Origin: an uncultured Dehalococcoidia bacterium | GTDB lineage: Bacteria; Chloroflexota; Dehalococcoidia; Lucifugimonadales; Lucifugimonadaceae | DNA: 64,000 nucleotides | Assembly: GCA_913048295.1 (NCBI GenBank) | Contig: CAJWWK010000004.1 | Location: 1-64,000 of the forward strand | Reading direction: 5' to 3' | Shown here: positions 45,189 to 54,365 of the stretch, piece after piece | Layout: every line of letters starts with the position of its first letter | Position numbering within the stretch: the stretch's first letter is position 1 | Notes under the pieces: generated by a model | What the model was told of the DNA's origin: nothing | What the model saw: only the letters and a program-made list of their open reading frames with translations | The model's database searches: none | Program-made: the position numbers and the translations under genes

Positions 45189-46451
45189 CTAAGGCACCTC
45201 GATGCGTTCCCAGCCTGTGTACGGGACGACCTCTTCGGGGATCACGATCGAACCGTCCGGTTGCAGGCCGTTTTCGATCACCGCTATCCAGATTCTTGGC
45301 AGCGCCAGTCCAGAGCCGTTGAGCGTGTGCGGAAGCCGGGTCGAGGCACCAGTTTCTGGTCGGTACCGGGTGTTGTTTCGTCGTGTCTGGAAATCTGTGC
45401 AGGTAGAAATCGAACTGACCTCGAGCCATTCGGCCGAGCCGGGAGACCAGACCTCGATGTCGTAGGTCTTGGCCGACTGGAATCCGATATCTCCAGCGCA
45501 GAGTTTTAGAACACGGTAAGTGAGGCCGAGCCGCTCGCACAGCGTCGACGCTTCGGCGAGCATCTCTTCGAGCCCGGCTTCCGAATCCTGCGGTTCGACG
45601 TACCGGAACATCTCGACCTTCTCGAACTGATGAACCCGTTTTATTCCGCGAACGTCGCGGCCCCCTGCGGCGTGTTCCTTGCGGAAACTGGGGGTCTGTG
45701 CAACGTATTTGAGGGGCAGCATGTCGGGATCGATGATCTTGCCCTGGTGCAGTGCGTTCAGCGCGACTTCGGCAGTCGGAACCAGCCACAGGTCAGTCTC
45801 GTCGTCGTGATAGAGGTTTTCTCTGAATTTCGGCAGGTTGCCCGACCCCTGCATCGTCTCCGACCGCACGAGCAGCGGTGGGTCGATCTCGGTGTAGCCG
45901 TGCTCGTTAGTGTGGACATCGAGCATCCAGGCCGCGAGTGCCCGCTGGAGCTTCGCGCCCTTGCCCTTCATCACGAAGAAACGGGCACCTGATATACCTG
46001 CACCGGCTTCGAGATCGAGTATTCCGAGGGCAGGTGCGACGTCCCAGTGGGCGTTGCCGTGGCTCTCGGTTGGGCCGTCGGACGTGTGGATTACCTCGTT
46101 GGACTCCTCGTTCAGCCCGTCTGGCACGTCGGCCAGCGGGGTGTTTGGCAGGGGCAGCAGCGTCTCGTTGAGGTCGGCCAGAACTGCGGCCAGGTCGGCT
46201 TCGACCGACTTGATACGATCGCCGACCTCCCGCATTTCGGATATTTCTTCCAGCGTGGGTTTGCGCTTTTCGTCGCCAATTGCCTTGCTAACCGCATTGC
46301 GGTGGGCGCGGTCGGCGTCGGCCAGTTGGATCAGTGCTTTTCTGCGCGAATCGAGTTCGAGAATCCGATCGATCGGCGGGTCCTCGCCGCGGCGAACCAG
46401 TGCGGTTCGGAATTTCTCGGGGTCTCGGACTATCTGGTCCAGTGAAAGCAT
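45189..46451 (-). CDS. serS: Seryl-tRNA synthetase
   Basis: Class II synthetase charging tRNA-Ser (and tRNA-Sec where present). An N-terminal coiled-coil arm (~residues 30-105) precedes the catalytic core: motif 2 in TPSFRKEHAAGGRDVRGIKR, FEKVEMF, then STCTDFQTRRNNTRYR and motif 3 around NGSGLALPRIWIAVIENG. 420 residues. The stop abuts the oxidoreductase fragment. lysS lies 66 bp upstream on the same strand. Confidence 0.96.
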   Translation of the reverse strand: MLSLDQIVRDPEKFRTALVRRGEDPPIDRILELDSRRKALIQLADADRAHRNAVSKAIGDEKRKPTLEEISEMREVGDRIKSVEADLAAVLADLNETLLPLPNTPLADVPDGLNEESNEVIHTSDGPTESHGNAHWDVAPALGILDLEAGAGISGARFFVMKGKGAKLQRALAAWMLDVHTNEHGYTEIDPPLLVRSETMQGSGNLPKFRENLYHDDETDLWLVPTAEVALNALHQGKIIDPDMLPLKYVAQTPSFRKEHAAGGRDVRGIKRVHQFEKVEMFRYVEPQDSEAGLEEMLAEASTLCERLGLTYRVLKLCAGDIGFQSAKTYDIEVWSPGSAEWLEVSSISTCTDFQTRRNNTRYRPETGASTRLPHTLNGSGLALPRIWIAVIENGLQPDGSIVIPEEVVPYTGWERIEVP

Positions 46452-46517
46452 CTGGCGGATTCTTTTCAGTATTTTTGCAGAAACATGTAACGGATCGCGT
46501 CACTGTGATTGATTTGA

Positions 46518-48056
46518 TCAGATGTTGCGCATGGCTGGAAATAGCAGGATTTCGCGAATCGAGTCCTCGCCCGCGATCAGCATCGTGAGGCGGTCTATGC
46601 CGAGCCCGAGCCCACCTGTCGGCGGCATCCCGTGCTCAATCGCCACGAGAAAGTCCTCATCCAGGCGGTCGGCCTCAACGTCATCGAACTCGCTCCGCAT
46701 CCGTTCTTGCTGCTCGAAGCGTTCGCGTTGATCGACCGGGTCGTTGAGTTCAGTGAATGCGTTGCAGAGTTCAGAGCCAACGACAAACGCCTCGAAGCGC
46801 TCGACGATGTCGTCGGAGCCGGGCTTGCGCTTTGCGAGTGGTGACATTGCGACCGGGTAGTCGACGAGGAAGTGGGGCTCGATGAGGTTAGGCTCGACTT
46901 CCGAGGAGATTACCTTGTCGAGCAGGCGTCCCCATGCCGAGCCTTCCTCGACGTGGATGCCCCGCTCGCGCATCGCCTGGGAAAGCGATTCGGCGTCTGA
47001 GGACTCGACAAAGTCGATGCCGGTGCGTTCCTTGATCTCGGTGCGGAGGTCGAGCCGCGGCCACGGCGGAGTCAGGTCGATCTCCGGCCTTACGCCTTCG
47101 ATTTCGGGAAGCACCATTGAGCCGGTCGTTTCCTGCGCGATGTGGGCGACCATGTTTTCTACCATCTCCATAACGTCGTTGTAGTCGGCGTAGGCCTGGT
47201 AGCTTTCGATAGTGGTGAACTCGGGATTGTGATCGTGGTCGAGTCCTTCGTTACGGAACAGGCGCCCGATCTCGAATACCCGTTCGATTCCCCCGACGAT
47301 CAATTTTTTAAGATAGAGCTCGGTGGCTATCCGCAGGAACAGGTCGCGGTCGAGCTGGTTGTGGTGGGTTTCGAACGGGGTTGCCTGCGCGCCGGCGGCG
47401 ACCGGAACCAGGATTGGAGTTTCGACCTCGACAAAACCACGGCTGTGCATGAATTCCCGCATGGCCCTGACCACGTGTGAACGTAGCAGGGCGTTTTTCA
47501 TGGCTCGTTCGTTGGAAATAAGGTCGAGATAGCGCTGCCTGAACCTGACTTCCTGGTCCTGCAAGCCGCCCCACTTATCGGGCAGGGGTCGCATCGATTT
47601 GGTCAAGACAGTGATCTCGGCGGCCGCGACGCTGATCTCACCGCGCCGGGTCCTAATGACCGCGCCCTCGACACCGATGATGTCGCCGATATCGAGCAGG
47701 TCGATGATTGCGTAGGCTTCGTCGCCCATGGTGTTCTGGCGGGCGAATATCTGTACTGATCCGGTACCATCTTTCAGGTCGATAAACGATGCCTTCCCCT
47801 GCCCGCGCCGGGCCATTATTCGGCCTGCTACCCGGATGGCCTCCGTTTGCGGGTGGTCATCTTCGTTGGTGGAGGCAGTCTCAAGTTTTTCGAACAACTC
47901 TGCTGCTTCGGCGGTCGTGTGAGTGCGATCGAATCGGGGCGGGTAGGGGTCGATCCCCTGCGACCTGAGTTGAGCCGCTTTGGCCAGCCGGTCGCTGATA
48001 AGTTTTTGTTCGCCGATCTGCTGTTCTGGCTGTTCTATTGGTTCTTCTGGCGTCAT
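46518..48056 (-). CDS. lysS: Lysyl-tRNA synthetase (class II)
   Basis: Charges tRNA-Lys. An N-terminal OB fold (IRVAGRIMARRGQGKASFIDLKDGTG) is followed by the class II core with YLDLISNERA, FRNEGLDHDHNPEF (motif 2) and GGLGLGIDRLTMLI (motif 3). 512 residues. Precedes serS in the same orientation. Confidence 0.97.
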   Translation of the reverse strand: MTPEEPIEQPEQQIGEQKLISDRLAKAAQLRSQGIDPYPPRFDRTHTTAEAAELFEKLETASTNEDDHPQTEAIRVAGRIMARRGQGKASFIDLKDGTGSVQIFARQNTMGDEAYAIIDLLDIGDIIGVEGAVIRTRRGEISVAAAEITVLTKSMRPLPDKWGGLQDQEVRFRQRYLDLISNERAMKNALLRSHVVRAMREFMHSRGFVEVETPILVPVAAGAQATPFETHHNQLDRDLFLRIATELYLKKLIVGGIERVFEIGRLFRNEGLDHDHNPEFTTIESYQAYADYNDVMEMVENMVAHIAQETTGSMVLPEIEGVRPEIDLTPPWPRLDLRTEIKERTGIDFVESSDAESLSQAMRERGIHVEEGSAWGRLLDKVISSEVEPNLIEPHFLVDYPVAMSPLAKRKPGSDDIVERFEAFVVGSELCNAFTELNDPVDQRERFEQQERMRSEFDDVEADRLDEDFLVAIEHGMPPTGGLGLGIDRLTMLIAGEDSIREILLFPAMRNI

Positions 48057-48502
48057 AAATTTTCGGCTTTTGGGCGCACGCGCGGTCTGGGAATATTTTC
48101 AGACCCGGTGGTGCGCCGATTCATTCTAAGGCAGCCCCGCAAACGATTCAGCGTCTGACTCAAATGTCTGCTCGATTTCATTACGGGATTTTGCGTGAGT
48201 GGAAGTTTTTTTGGCAGGTAGTGAGGCTACGGCAACTGTTGCAGAGGCTTCGGAACATTCCCCCTCAACCTAACCTTCTCCCCGGGGGAGAAGGCACTCG
48301 CGAACAACCTGCACGCCGTAGACCTGCCCGCGGGCGCACACCCAAAAAAGTTCACGCGAGGGTGCTAGCGTTCCTGACACCGCATTCCCGATTGAATAGC
48401 CCGAAACCTGTATTGCCCCACGATGGTCGCTAAATCGGCCTATCGTGAATAATCGGGTTTCACCCAAAGATATCGGGGATACCGGAGCGGGTCCGGAGCG
48501 AA
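48057..48502. other. Intergenic region lysS/rsmD with palindrome
   Basis: 446 bp between divergent lysS and rsmD. It contains the A-family palindrome listed separately and presumably both promoters; no gene recognised. Confidence 0.5.
48258..48300. repeat. Purine/pyrimidine palindrome, A family (A3)
   Basis: CCTTCTCCCC/GGGGAGAAGG palindrome after CCCCCTCAACCTAA. The core nearly matches the copy at 59746. Confidence 0.7.
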
Positions 48503-49087
48503 ATGAGCAGCAGGCGCAGAGGGTCGTCAACATCCAGGCGAGCGTCTGGTGGGATTTCTCTCCGCCCGACCACATCCAGGGTGCGGTCGGCAATTTTCTC
48601 GATGCTGGGGCCGACTGGTCCGGGCGGATTTCGAGTCCTCGACATATATGCCGGAACCGGGGCACTCGGGATTGAAGCGTTACAACGGGGTGCTGCAAGC
48701 GCTATGTTCGTAGAACAAAACTCGCGGCAGTGCGAAGTAATCAAAGGGACTCTGGAACGAAACGGATTCGCAATGCAGGGAACTGTTCGAAGGGGTAGCG
48801 CGCTAACTGCAGTCGGGAGACTGACAGGCGAGTTCGACCTGATTTTTGCCGATCCTCCGTACGCCCTGAACGAATTTGAAGAGTTGTTTTTGCGGGTCGA
48901 TTCGGCAGGTTTGATTGCGCCGGACGCAATTGCGTTTCTCGAGCATTCGAAGATGACCGAGTTGCCGGACGCGCTGCCGGGTCTGAGCTTGTCAACAACC
49001 CGAAAATATGGCGATTCCGCAATCTCGGTCTATCGGGCCCAAGCCCTGGACGCAGCGCCTGCGGGGCCCGCGCCGGAGGGGAACTAG
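48503..49087 (+). CDS. rsmD: 16S rRNA (guanine966-N2)-methyltransferase
   Basis: SAM-dependent methyltransferase acting on G966 of 16S rRNA. LRPTTSRVRSAIFSML, VLDIYAGTGALGIEALQRGA (SAM loop), FVEQNSRQC and the catalytic FADPPYAL are diagnostic. ATG 48503 gives 194 residues. It ends immediately before coaD, the usual pairing. Confidence 0.93.
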   Translation: MSSRRRGSSTSRRASGGISLRPTTSRVRSAIFSMLGPTGPGGFRVLDIYAGTGALGIEALQRGAASAMFVEQNSRQCEVIKGTLERNGFAMQGTVRRGSALTAVGRLTGEFDLIFADPPYALNEFEELFLRVDSAGLIAPDAIAFLEHSKMTELPDALPGLSLSTTRKYGDSAISVYRAQALDAAPAGPAPEGN

Positions 49088-49579
49088 ATGGCAAAGGCAA
49101 TCTATCCGGGCACATTCGACCCCCCCACCAACGGTCACATCGACATCGTCGAAAGAGCGGCGAAGGCCGTCGACTTTCTGACAGTGGCGGTGGTCGAACT
49201 GTCGTCGAAATCCACGTTGTTTTCGGTCGACGAGCGGGTTGCTATGTTCGCCGAATCCGTGGCGCACCTGCCGAACGTTTCGGTGCAGTTGTATTCGGGT
49301 CTCACCGTTGATTTCGCGCGCGACCTGGGTGCAAGCGTGATCGTGCGTGGCCTGCGCATCACGAGCGATTTCGAGTATGAGAGTGAAATGGCACTAATGA
49401 ACCGCAGGATGGCTGGAGACGTTGAGACGATCTGCCTGTTCAGCTCACTGGAATTCCAGATCCTGAGTTCATCGAGAGTGAAGGAAGTGGCAGCGCTCGG
49501 CGCAGATGTGTCGGACCTGGTGCCACAGAACGTATGGGGGCCTCTGGTTGAGAGGCTCAAGAAAAGCCAGAAAAATTAG
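49088..49579 (+). CDS. coaD: Phosphopantetheine adenylyltransferase
   Basis: Fourth step of coenzyme A synthesis: adenylates 4'-phosphopantetheine. AIYPGTFDPPTNGHIDIVER carries the (T/H)xGH-type nucleotidyltransferase motif, with VIVRGLRITSDFEYESEMA and the SSSRVKEVA motif near the end. 163 residues, the usual length. Directly follows rsmD. Confidence 0.97.
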   Translation: MAKAIYPGTFDPPTNGHIDIVERAAKAVDFLTVAVVELSSKSTLFSVDERVAMFAESVAHLPNVSVQLYSGLTVDFARDLGASVIVRGLRITSDFEYESEMALMNRRMAGDVETICLFSSLEFQILSSSRVKEVAALGADVSDLVPQNVWGPLVERLKKSQKN

Positions 49580-49615
49580 CTGGCAAGTAGTTTGTCGACA
49601 CGCATGGAGGCACCA

Positions 49616-50209
49616 ATGACAATCATGACGCAACTCGAAGACCTTGAGGCGATGATCACCGGAGGTCGAGTACCGGGGACGGCCCGGACGCTGCTGAACC
49701 TGGCGAAGGTTACGACGGTCATCAACGAAGTGAAGGCCGAACTGCCGACCCAGATCAATGAGGCCGAGGGGATCGTTCGGCAGAAGGAAGCGATCATCAA
49801 GCAGGCCGAGCTCGAAGCCCGCAGGATTCGCGCCTACGCCGACGAGGAAGCGACGACCATTCGCCAGCTGGCAGAAGAACAGTCGAGCACGCTGCTCACG
49901 TCTTCACAGGCTGAGGCCCACAGGATGGTCGAGAATACCGAGATCACCCGGGTCGCCACTGAGAATGCAGCTGCGACCGAGTCTGAGGCCAGGACCCGGG
50001 CCGGCGAGATGATCGATGATGCCGAGAACCGCGTTAATGGAATCTTGAACGAAGCGAATACGCAGGCTGATCAACGCCGCAAGGGTGCAGACAACTACGT
50101 CCGTGAGGTTCTGTTTGCGCTTGAGGAGCGGGTCGCCGACACGCTGGGCCAGGTGCGGGGCGGTATCGACCTCCTCGATGCACGACCTGCCGTGAACGTC
50201 GCAGACTAG
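49616..50209 (+). CDS. Coiled-coil protein (DivIVA/ATP synthase b-like)
   Basis: A 197-residue, almost wholly helical protein rich in Ala, Glu and Arg, with a long coiled coil (EAEGIVRQKEAIIKQAELEA, RRIRAYADEEATTIRQLAEE). It resembles proteins sometimes annotated as ATP synthase b-subunit-like or DivIVA-like. No membrane helix. ATG 49616 is chosen because GGAGG lies 7 bases before it; TTG 49592 is less likely. Position after coaD suggests co-transcription. A structural or division-related role is speculation. Confidence 0.65.
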   Translation: MTIMTQLEDLEAMITGGRVPGTARTLLNLAKVTTVINEVKAELPTQINEAEGIVRQKEAIIKQAELEARRIRAYADEEATTIRQLAEEQSSTLLTSSQAEAHRMVENTEITRVATENAAATESEARTRAGEMIDDAENRVNGILNEANTQADQRRKGADNYVREVLFALEERVADTLGQVRGGIDLLDARPAVNVAD

Positions 50210-50504
50210 GTCGCTTGCGACAGTTCCTCCGGAAGGATTTGTGCCGACTGTATCGATGACGCCGAGCGGTGTCAGGTGTAGGTCGTCTCGTGTGATCGCT
50301 ATGGTGTGTCCCGTGGATTCGCTTCCAGTGCCTGAGTGCGGCTGCGGTGAGGGTCGCCATTTACAGCTGACTAATCAACCACACAGTCCTGTGCGCAGCG
50401 GGTCTAACAGAATCCGGGCTGCACAGGGCAGTGTTGTTTAGTCGAAGTCGCCAGATCGCTACCGTCCCGCTGGTTCATGTGCGTTCAATTCGTATAATCG
50501 TTAG

Positions 50505-51470
50505 ATGTTTATTGGCGATGTTGAAGTAAAAGGCCTTGCGCGACTCGCCCCCATGGCCGGAATTTCCAATGCCCCATATCGCCTTGTGGCGTGGGAGTGT
50601 GGGAGCGCGCTGACCACCAGCGAAGAGATCGATGCGATAGGGCTGACCCGCGAGAACCCGCGCACCAAGTACGACATCGCCAAGTATTTGCCGGAAGAGA
50701 AGCCGATCGCCCTGCAGATTCTCGGGCCGTCGGCCGAAACGCTGGTTCCGGGAGTTCAGTACCTGCAAGACACCGGTGCCGACATCATCGATTTGAACAT
50801 GGGCTGTCCGATGCCCAAGATCACGAAGACGGGCCGCGGTTCGGCGTTGATGAAAGACGTTCAGAAGACCGCTGAGATCCTGAGTGCGATGCGCAGGGTC
50901 CTGAAGGTGCCCTTCACTATCAAGATTCGCAGCGGATGGGACGAAACGCACCTGAACGCCGTTGAGGTTGCGAAGATGGCAGAAGATGTCGGTATCGACG
51001 CGATTACGGTGCACCCACGCACGCGTGCACAGCGGTTCAACGGTCTCTCAAAGTGGGACATGATCGCCGAAGTGGTAGATGCGGTGGACATCCCGATCAC
51101 TGGAAACGGCGACGTACAGTCGATGTCGGACGCCCGCGCCATGCAGGCCGCGACCGGTTGTGAATCGGTGATGATCGGTCGTGCGGCGATGGGCAAGCCG
51201 TGGGTTTTCGACGAGGCGTTCGAGGACCTTTCACCTGAAGGTAAGTACGAGTACCAGAGCCGTGTAATCAACCGGCACATGCCACTGATCGAGGAGCACT
51301 TTCCCGAGCGCGCCGGGCTTTTGCAGATGCAGCGTCACCTGTCGTGGTACGCGGGCGGTCGTGACCGTGTGCGTGCCTTCCGTGTGGAGTTGTTCGCCAC
51401 TCGTTCATTCCAGGAAGCGCGCGATGTTTTCGACCGATACTGGGAATCGGTGAATCCCGGAGCTGCGTAA
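50505..51470 (+). CDS. tRNA-dihydrouridine synthase
   Basis: FMN-dependent reduction of uridines in tRNA (Dus family). APMAGISNAPYRL, DLNMGCPMPKITKTGRGSAL (catalytic Cys region), IKIRSGWD, ITVHPRTRAQRF and ITGNGDVQS follow in order, with a helical C-terminal domain. 321 residues. The Dus subtype cannot be fixed, so no symbol is given. A 295-bp gap without a recognised gene precedes it. Confidence 0.95.
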   Translation: MFIGDVEVKGLARLAPMAGISNAPYRLVAWECGSALTTSEEIDAIGLTRENPRTKYDIAKYLPEEKPIALQILGPSAETLVPGVQYLQDTGADIIDLNMGCPMPKITKTGRGSALMKDVQKTAEILSAMRRVLKVPFTIKIRSGWDETHLNAVEVAKMAEDVGIDAITVHPRTRAQRFNGLSKWDMIAEVVDAVDIPITGNGDVQSMSDARAMQAATGCESVMIGRAAMGKPWVFDEAFEDLSPEGKYEYQSRVINRHMPLIEEHFPERAGLLQMQRHLSWYAGGRDRVRAFRVELFATRSFQEARDVFDRYWESVNPGAA

Positions 51471-51559
51471 CGCGTCGAGGTGGCGGCGGTTTAGCGCTGG
51501 TACCACGGTCCAACAGCCGTCGTTCCCATCAACCACCGATCCCATTGTTCGGATGTTCC

Positions 51560-51587
51560 GATTTCCCGACCCCTGTGGAGGGATCTC
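51560..51587 (-). repeat. Dispersed palindromic element, B family (copy B6, inverted)
   Basis: On the minus strand it reads GAGATCCCTCCACAGGGGTC then GGGAAATCG. It pairs with B5 as an inverted repeat. Confidence 0.8.
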
Positions 51588-51673
51588 ACGCGAAAAATGC
51601 TTCTCGATGGCAAAAAAGACCGATTTCACGCACATTGAGAGTGCGGTGCAAACTGCCACAAAGAGCATCCACT

Positions 51674-51704
51674 GGGGTCCCTCCGCAGGGGTCGGGAAAT
51701 CGGG
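51674..51704 (+). repeat. Dispersed palindromic element, B family (copy B5)
   Basis: GGGGTCCCTCCGCAGGGGTC then GGGAAATCGGG. Loop and stem differ together from B3/B4 (CTCC against CAGG), as expected for a conserved hairpin. Confidence 0.8.
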
Positions 51705-51750
51705 TGTCGGCGGTTGGGCAGTAGTGAGCCACCTACTTCGGAAGGTTCCA

Positions 51751-51790
51751 AGCCACCCTCTTACTCTCACCCTTGCAGGGTGGGAGGATT
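51751..51790. repeat. Purine/pyrimidine palindrome, A family (A4)
   Basis: CACCCT-TGC-AGGGTG hairpin after CACCCTCTTACTCT. It lies at the 3' end of the convergent sulfatase gene. Confidence 0.55.
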
Positions 51791-51795
51791 GGGCC

Positions 51796-53268
51796 CTAAA
51801 GGGTTGGCAGGGGCATGTCGTCGCCGGTTTCGTCCTGCCAAATACGGATTCGAGATGCCATGTCGAGTATGCGGTCGTGGTGCTCCGGCTGTTCGAAAAA
51901 ATTTTCCAGTTCAGCCGGATCAGTGTTCAGGTCGTACAGCTCGCAGTTATCCCCCGGGGAGAGGTTCAGCTTCCAGCGATCGCCTGTGACAACGCCGCGC
52001 CAGGGCATCGAGACCATGCGGTTGATCTCGGGTGAACCGAGATTCCGATCGCCCATACCGTTCCACTGGATAAACACATCGTTGTCCGAAAGGTCCGCTT
52101 CGCCGCTCAGGACCGGTAACAGCGACTTGCCCTCGAGCTGATCGGGGATATCGCTTCCTGTGAGATCGAGCAATGTCGGCGCAAGGTCGACCTGCCCTAC
52201 CGAGCCGGGTATTCGCTTCTGCTGGCCCGCGTTTAACCACGGAACGTACAGCAGGAACGGGACGTTTGACGCTTCCTCGTAGAGAGACCGCTTTTCGAGC
52301 ATCCCGTGGTCGCCCGCCATCTCGCCATGTTCGCTCGTGAACACGATCACGGTGTTGTCGGCCTGTCCGCTGGCTTCGAGAGCCTCGAAAATCCTGCCAA
52401 GCTGATTGTCTACGAGCGTCACGTTCGCGAAATACTGTGCCCGCAGCTTCCTGAAGCCTTCTTCGGTGGACGTGTCGTGAATATCGCCTCCGGCCTCGCC
52501 GAGCGGGTTGTTCCCGCCCCCCATGTAGAAATCGGACCGCAACCTGTTCACGAGTGAGCCGGAGTCGGGCCGCTTGCGGAATCCGGGACCAACTTCGATT
52601 TTCGCCGGGTCGTACAGGTCGTTGAGGGGACCTGTGTACGGCGGGTGCGGCTCGAAGAAGTTGACGAACAGCATCCACGGTTGATCGGCGTACGTGCCGT
52701 TGGGGTAGTCGCGAATGAAATTTGATGCGGTGTGGCCAAGGAATCCGGCCTGGGTCTGCTCCTCGGTGAGTTCGGCAACGCCCACCCAGCCTTCATATGA
52801 GATTTGTATTGATGGAGGCTCGGCACCGTGATCTCGCAGCCACTGGTTGTACGGGGCTTCCTGGTACCGGTACTCCTTGCGGGTAGCACGTACGCGCTGG
52901 AAGTCTTCGACCGCCACCCAGTGGTCGAAGCCGTGCTGCGCCATCATGTCGTCGCCGAGATGCCACTTGCCCATGTGGGCGTTGTAGTAGTCGTCCGAGA
53001 TCATGTCGCCGATGGTCGGGATGTCGCGATTGAGCGGTATGTTGTTGCGCTGCAGGCCTGTGTGGAACGGGTAGAGGCCGGTCATGATCGATGCGCGGGC
53101 GGGGGTGCAGACTGGCTGGGTGACGTAGGTGTTTTCGAACACAAAGCTCTTTTCGGCGAGCCGATCGAGGTTCGGGGTCTTTATCCAGTTGTTGCCATAG
53201 GCGCGCATCGAGTCGCGCCGTTGCTGGTCGGTCAGGATGAACAGGATGTTCGGTTTTTGATCTGGCAT
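51796..53268 (-). CDS. Type I sulfatase
   Basis: A 490-residue arylsulfatase/choline sulfatase-family enzyme that hydrolyses sulfate esters. ILFILTDQQRRDS supplies calcium ligands, VCTPARASIMTG is the C-x-P-x-R formylglycine signature, HMGKWHLGDD follows, and FTSEHGEMAGDHGMLEKR gives the second metal-binding segment. No signal peptide, so it acts in the cytoplasm or on imported substrate. A formylglycine-generating enzyme must be encoded elsewhere. It neighbours catabolic genes. Confidence 0.94.
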   Translation of the reverse strand: MPDQKPNILFILTDQQRRDSMRAYGNNWIKTPNLDRLAEKSFVFENTYVTQPVCTPARASIMTGLYPFHTGLQRNNIPLNRDIPTIGDMISDDYYNAHMGKWHLGDDMMAQHGFDHWVAVEDFQRVRATRKEYRYQEAPYNQWLRDHGAEPPSIQISYEGWVGVAELTEEQTQAGFLGHTASNFIRDYPNGTYADQPWMLFVNFFEPHPPYTGPLNDLYDPAKIEVGPGFRKRPDSGSLVNRLRSDFYMGGGNNPLGEAGGDIHDTSTEEGFRKLRAQYFANVTLVDNQLGRIFEALEASGQADNTVIVFTSEHGEMAGDHGMLEKRSLYEEASNVPFLLYVPWLNAGQQKRIPGSVGQVDLAPTLLDLTGSDIPDQLEGKSLLPVLSGEADLSDNDVFIQWNGMGDRNLGSPEINRMVSMPWRGVVTGDRWKLNLSPGDNCELYDLNTDPAELENFFEQPEHHDRILDMASRIRIWQDETGDDMPLPTL

Positions 53269-53749
53269 GTTTTGCGTCTCGATTCGACCAGGTTGTTGTT
53301 CTTCGATAGGGAGAAGGAACGAAGAGTCCGATTATGGCATGCAGGGAGTCTAAAACAATGTTCCCGTTGTTCCCCGTTCCCCCCCCTCACCCTGGCCCTC
53401 TCCCAGAGGGAGAGGGCATATTCGGAGTCAGCCTTTCCCTGACTGGTACAAGTTCGCTGGAAAAAGAACCACAGGTGGGATACGGCGCGCTGGCAACCCG
53501 AGAAAAGGCATCCATGATCGCGAACTACCGAAGTACACGCAGATAGGTAACTCGGTTCCGGTTCTCCTTGCCAAGGCAGTCGGAGGGCATTTCAAACAGC
53601 TATTCGGGTACTAAGAATCATCGTTCCGCCTCACTCGTCGGTGGCGTGATAGCCGGTCCCGTAATCGCTTGATACCCGCGCCGTTTCAGGCGGCACGACC
53701 GTGACTACCGGGCCGTGCCGCAATAGAATCTCTGTGCCATTGAAATCGA
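53269..53749. other. Intergenic region sulfatase/cupin
   Basis: About 480 bp between divergent genes. Apart from the A5 palindrome I see no gene; the rest presumably contains promoters. Confidence 0.4.
53395..53417. repeat. Purine/pyrimidine palindrome, A family (A5)
   Basis: GCCCTCTCCC-AGA-GGGAGAGGGC, a perfect 10-bp hairpin preceded by CCCCCCCTCACCCTG. Confidence 0.75.
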
Positions 53750-53761
53750 GTGACTACCGGC

Positions 53762-54208
53762 ATGGCACCAAGTCTGGAGATTCGCGTGGCCGAGCAATCG
53801 GATATTACGTTCTCAGCCAGCACCAAGAAAAAGCGTGAGACGAGACCGTGGGGTTCGTTCGAAATCCTGACCAGTGGGCCGGGTTTTCAGACCAAGCGGC
53901 TGACTGTGAAGACGGAATCTCGGCTTTCGCTGCAGTGGCACCGACATCGCGATGAGACGTGGGTGGTGGCGCGCGGCACGGCGAAAGTAACGGTCGGCGA
54001 TGAAGAGCACACGCTTGGGCGTGGCCAGTCGATGTTCGTTGCGAGGAACGTCCATCACCGCATCGAGAACATTTCTTCGGTCGAGCCGCTCGAGATTATC
54101 GAGATTCAGACCGGCGATTATCTAGGCGAAGACGACATCGTGCGGGTCGAGGACGACTACGGTCGGGTTGCCAGCGACGTTTCCCCCGGCAAGCCGGGTG
54201 CTGGCTGA
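53762..54208 (+). CDS. Cupin protein, type II mannose-6-phosphate isomerase-like
   Basis: A single-domain cupin (about 148 aa) closely following the C-terminal isomerase domain of GMP-PMI enzymes: RPWGSFEIL, GFQTKRLTVK, SLQWHRHRDETWVV (metal His/Glu), VHHRIEN and LEIIEIQTGDYLGEDDIVR then EDDYGR. It lacks the guanylyltransferase half. Likely interconverts mannose 6-phosphate and fructose 6-phosphate or a related sugar phosphate. The start is ATG 53762, or 53750. Confidence 0.85.
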   Translation: MAPSLEIRVAEQSDITFSASTKKKRETRPWGSFEILTSGPGFQTKRLTVKTESRLSLQWHRHRDETWVVARGTAKVTVGDEEHTLGRGQSMFVARNVHHRIENISSVEPLEIIEIQTGDYLGEDDIVRVEDDYGRVASDVSPGKPGAG

Positions 54209-54239
54209 ATCGAATCGTCGAGCCGGAGTCAGGTGCCAG

Positions 54240-54262
54240 TCCTCCCTCCCTTGAGGGGAGGA
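54240..54262. repeat. Purine/pyrimidine palindrome, A family (A6)
   Basis: TCCTCCC...GGGAGGA-type hairpin followed by AGTTAGAGGGTGGG, between convergent cupin and enolase genes. Confidence 0.55.
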
Positions 54263-54318
54263 AGTTAGAGGGTGGGTTGCAGTGCGCGGGTGACGAGTGT
54301 TTGCAGTCGGCAACTTTC

Positions 54319-54360
54319 ATCCACCCCCTAAAAAACCCCTCCTTCCGAGGGAGAGGGGAT
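54319..54360. repeat. Purine/pyrimidine palindrome, A family (A7)
   Basis: CCACCCCCTAAAAAACCCCTCC-TTCC-GAGGGAGAGGGG, a second copy within 100 bp of A6. Confidence 0.55.
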
Positions 54361-54365
54361 CACGA

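Larger units (their letters stand above)
51560..51704. mobile_element. Candidate non-autonomous B-repeat element
   Basis: Copies B6 (inverted) and B5 (direct) enclose ~87 bp without a gene, the same geometry as the GIY-YIG unit at 9587-10040. This looks like a miniature, gene-less derivative or a paired palindromic repeat (BIME-like). Mobility is inferred from geometry only. Confidence 0.35.

Noticed and set aside
50210-50504. Possible small RNA or missed gene before the dus gene
   Set aside because: Neither strand gives a recognisable protein, and I see no strong stem with a terminator.
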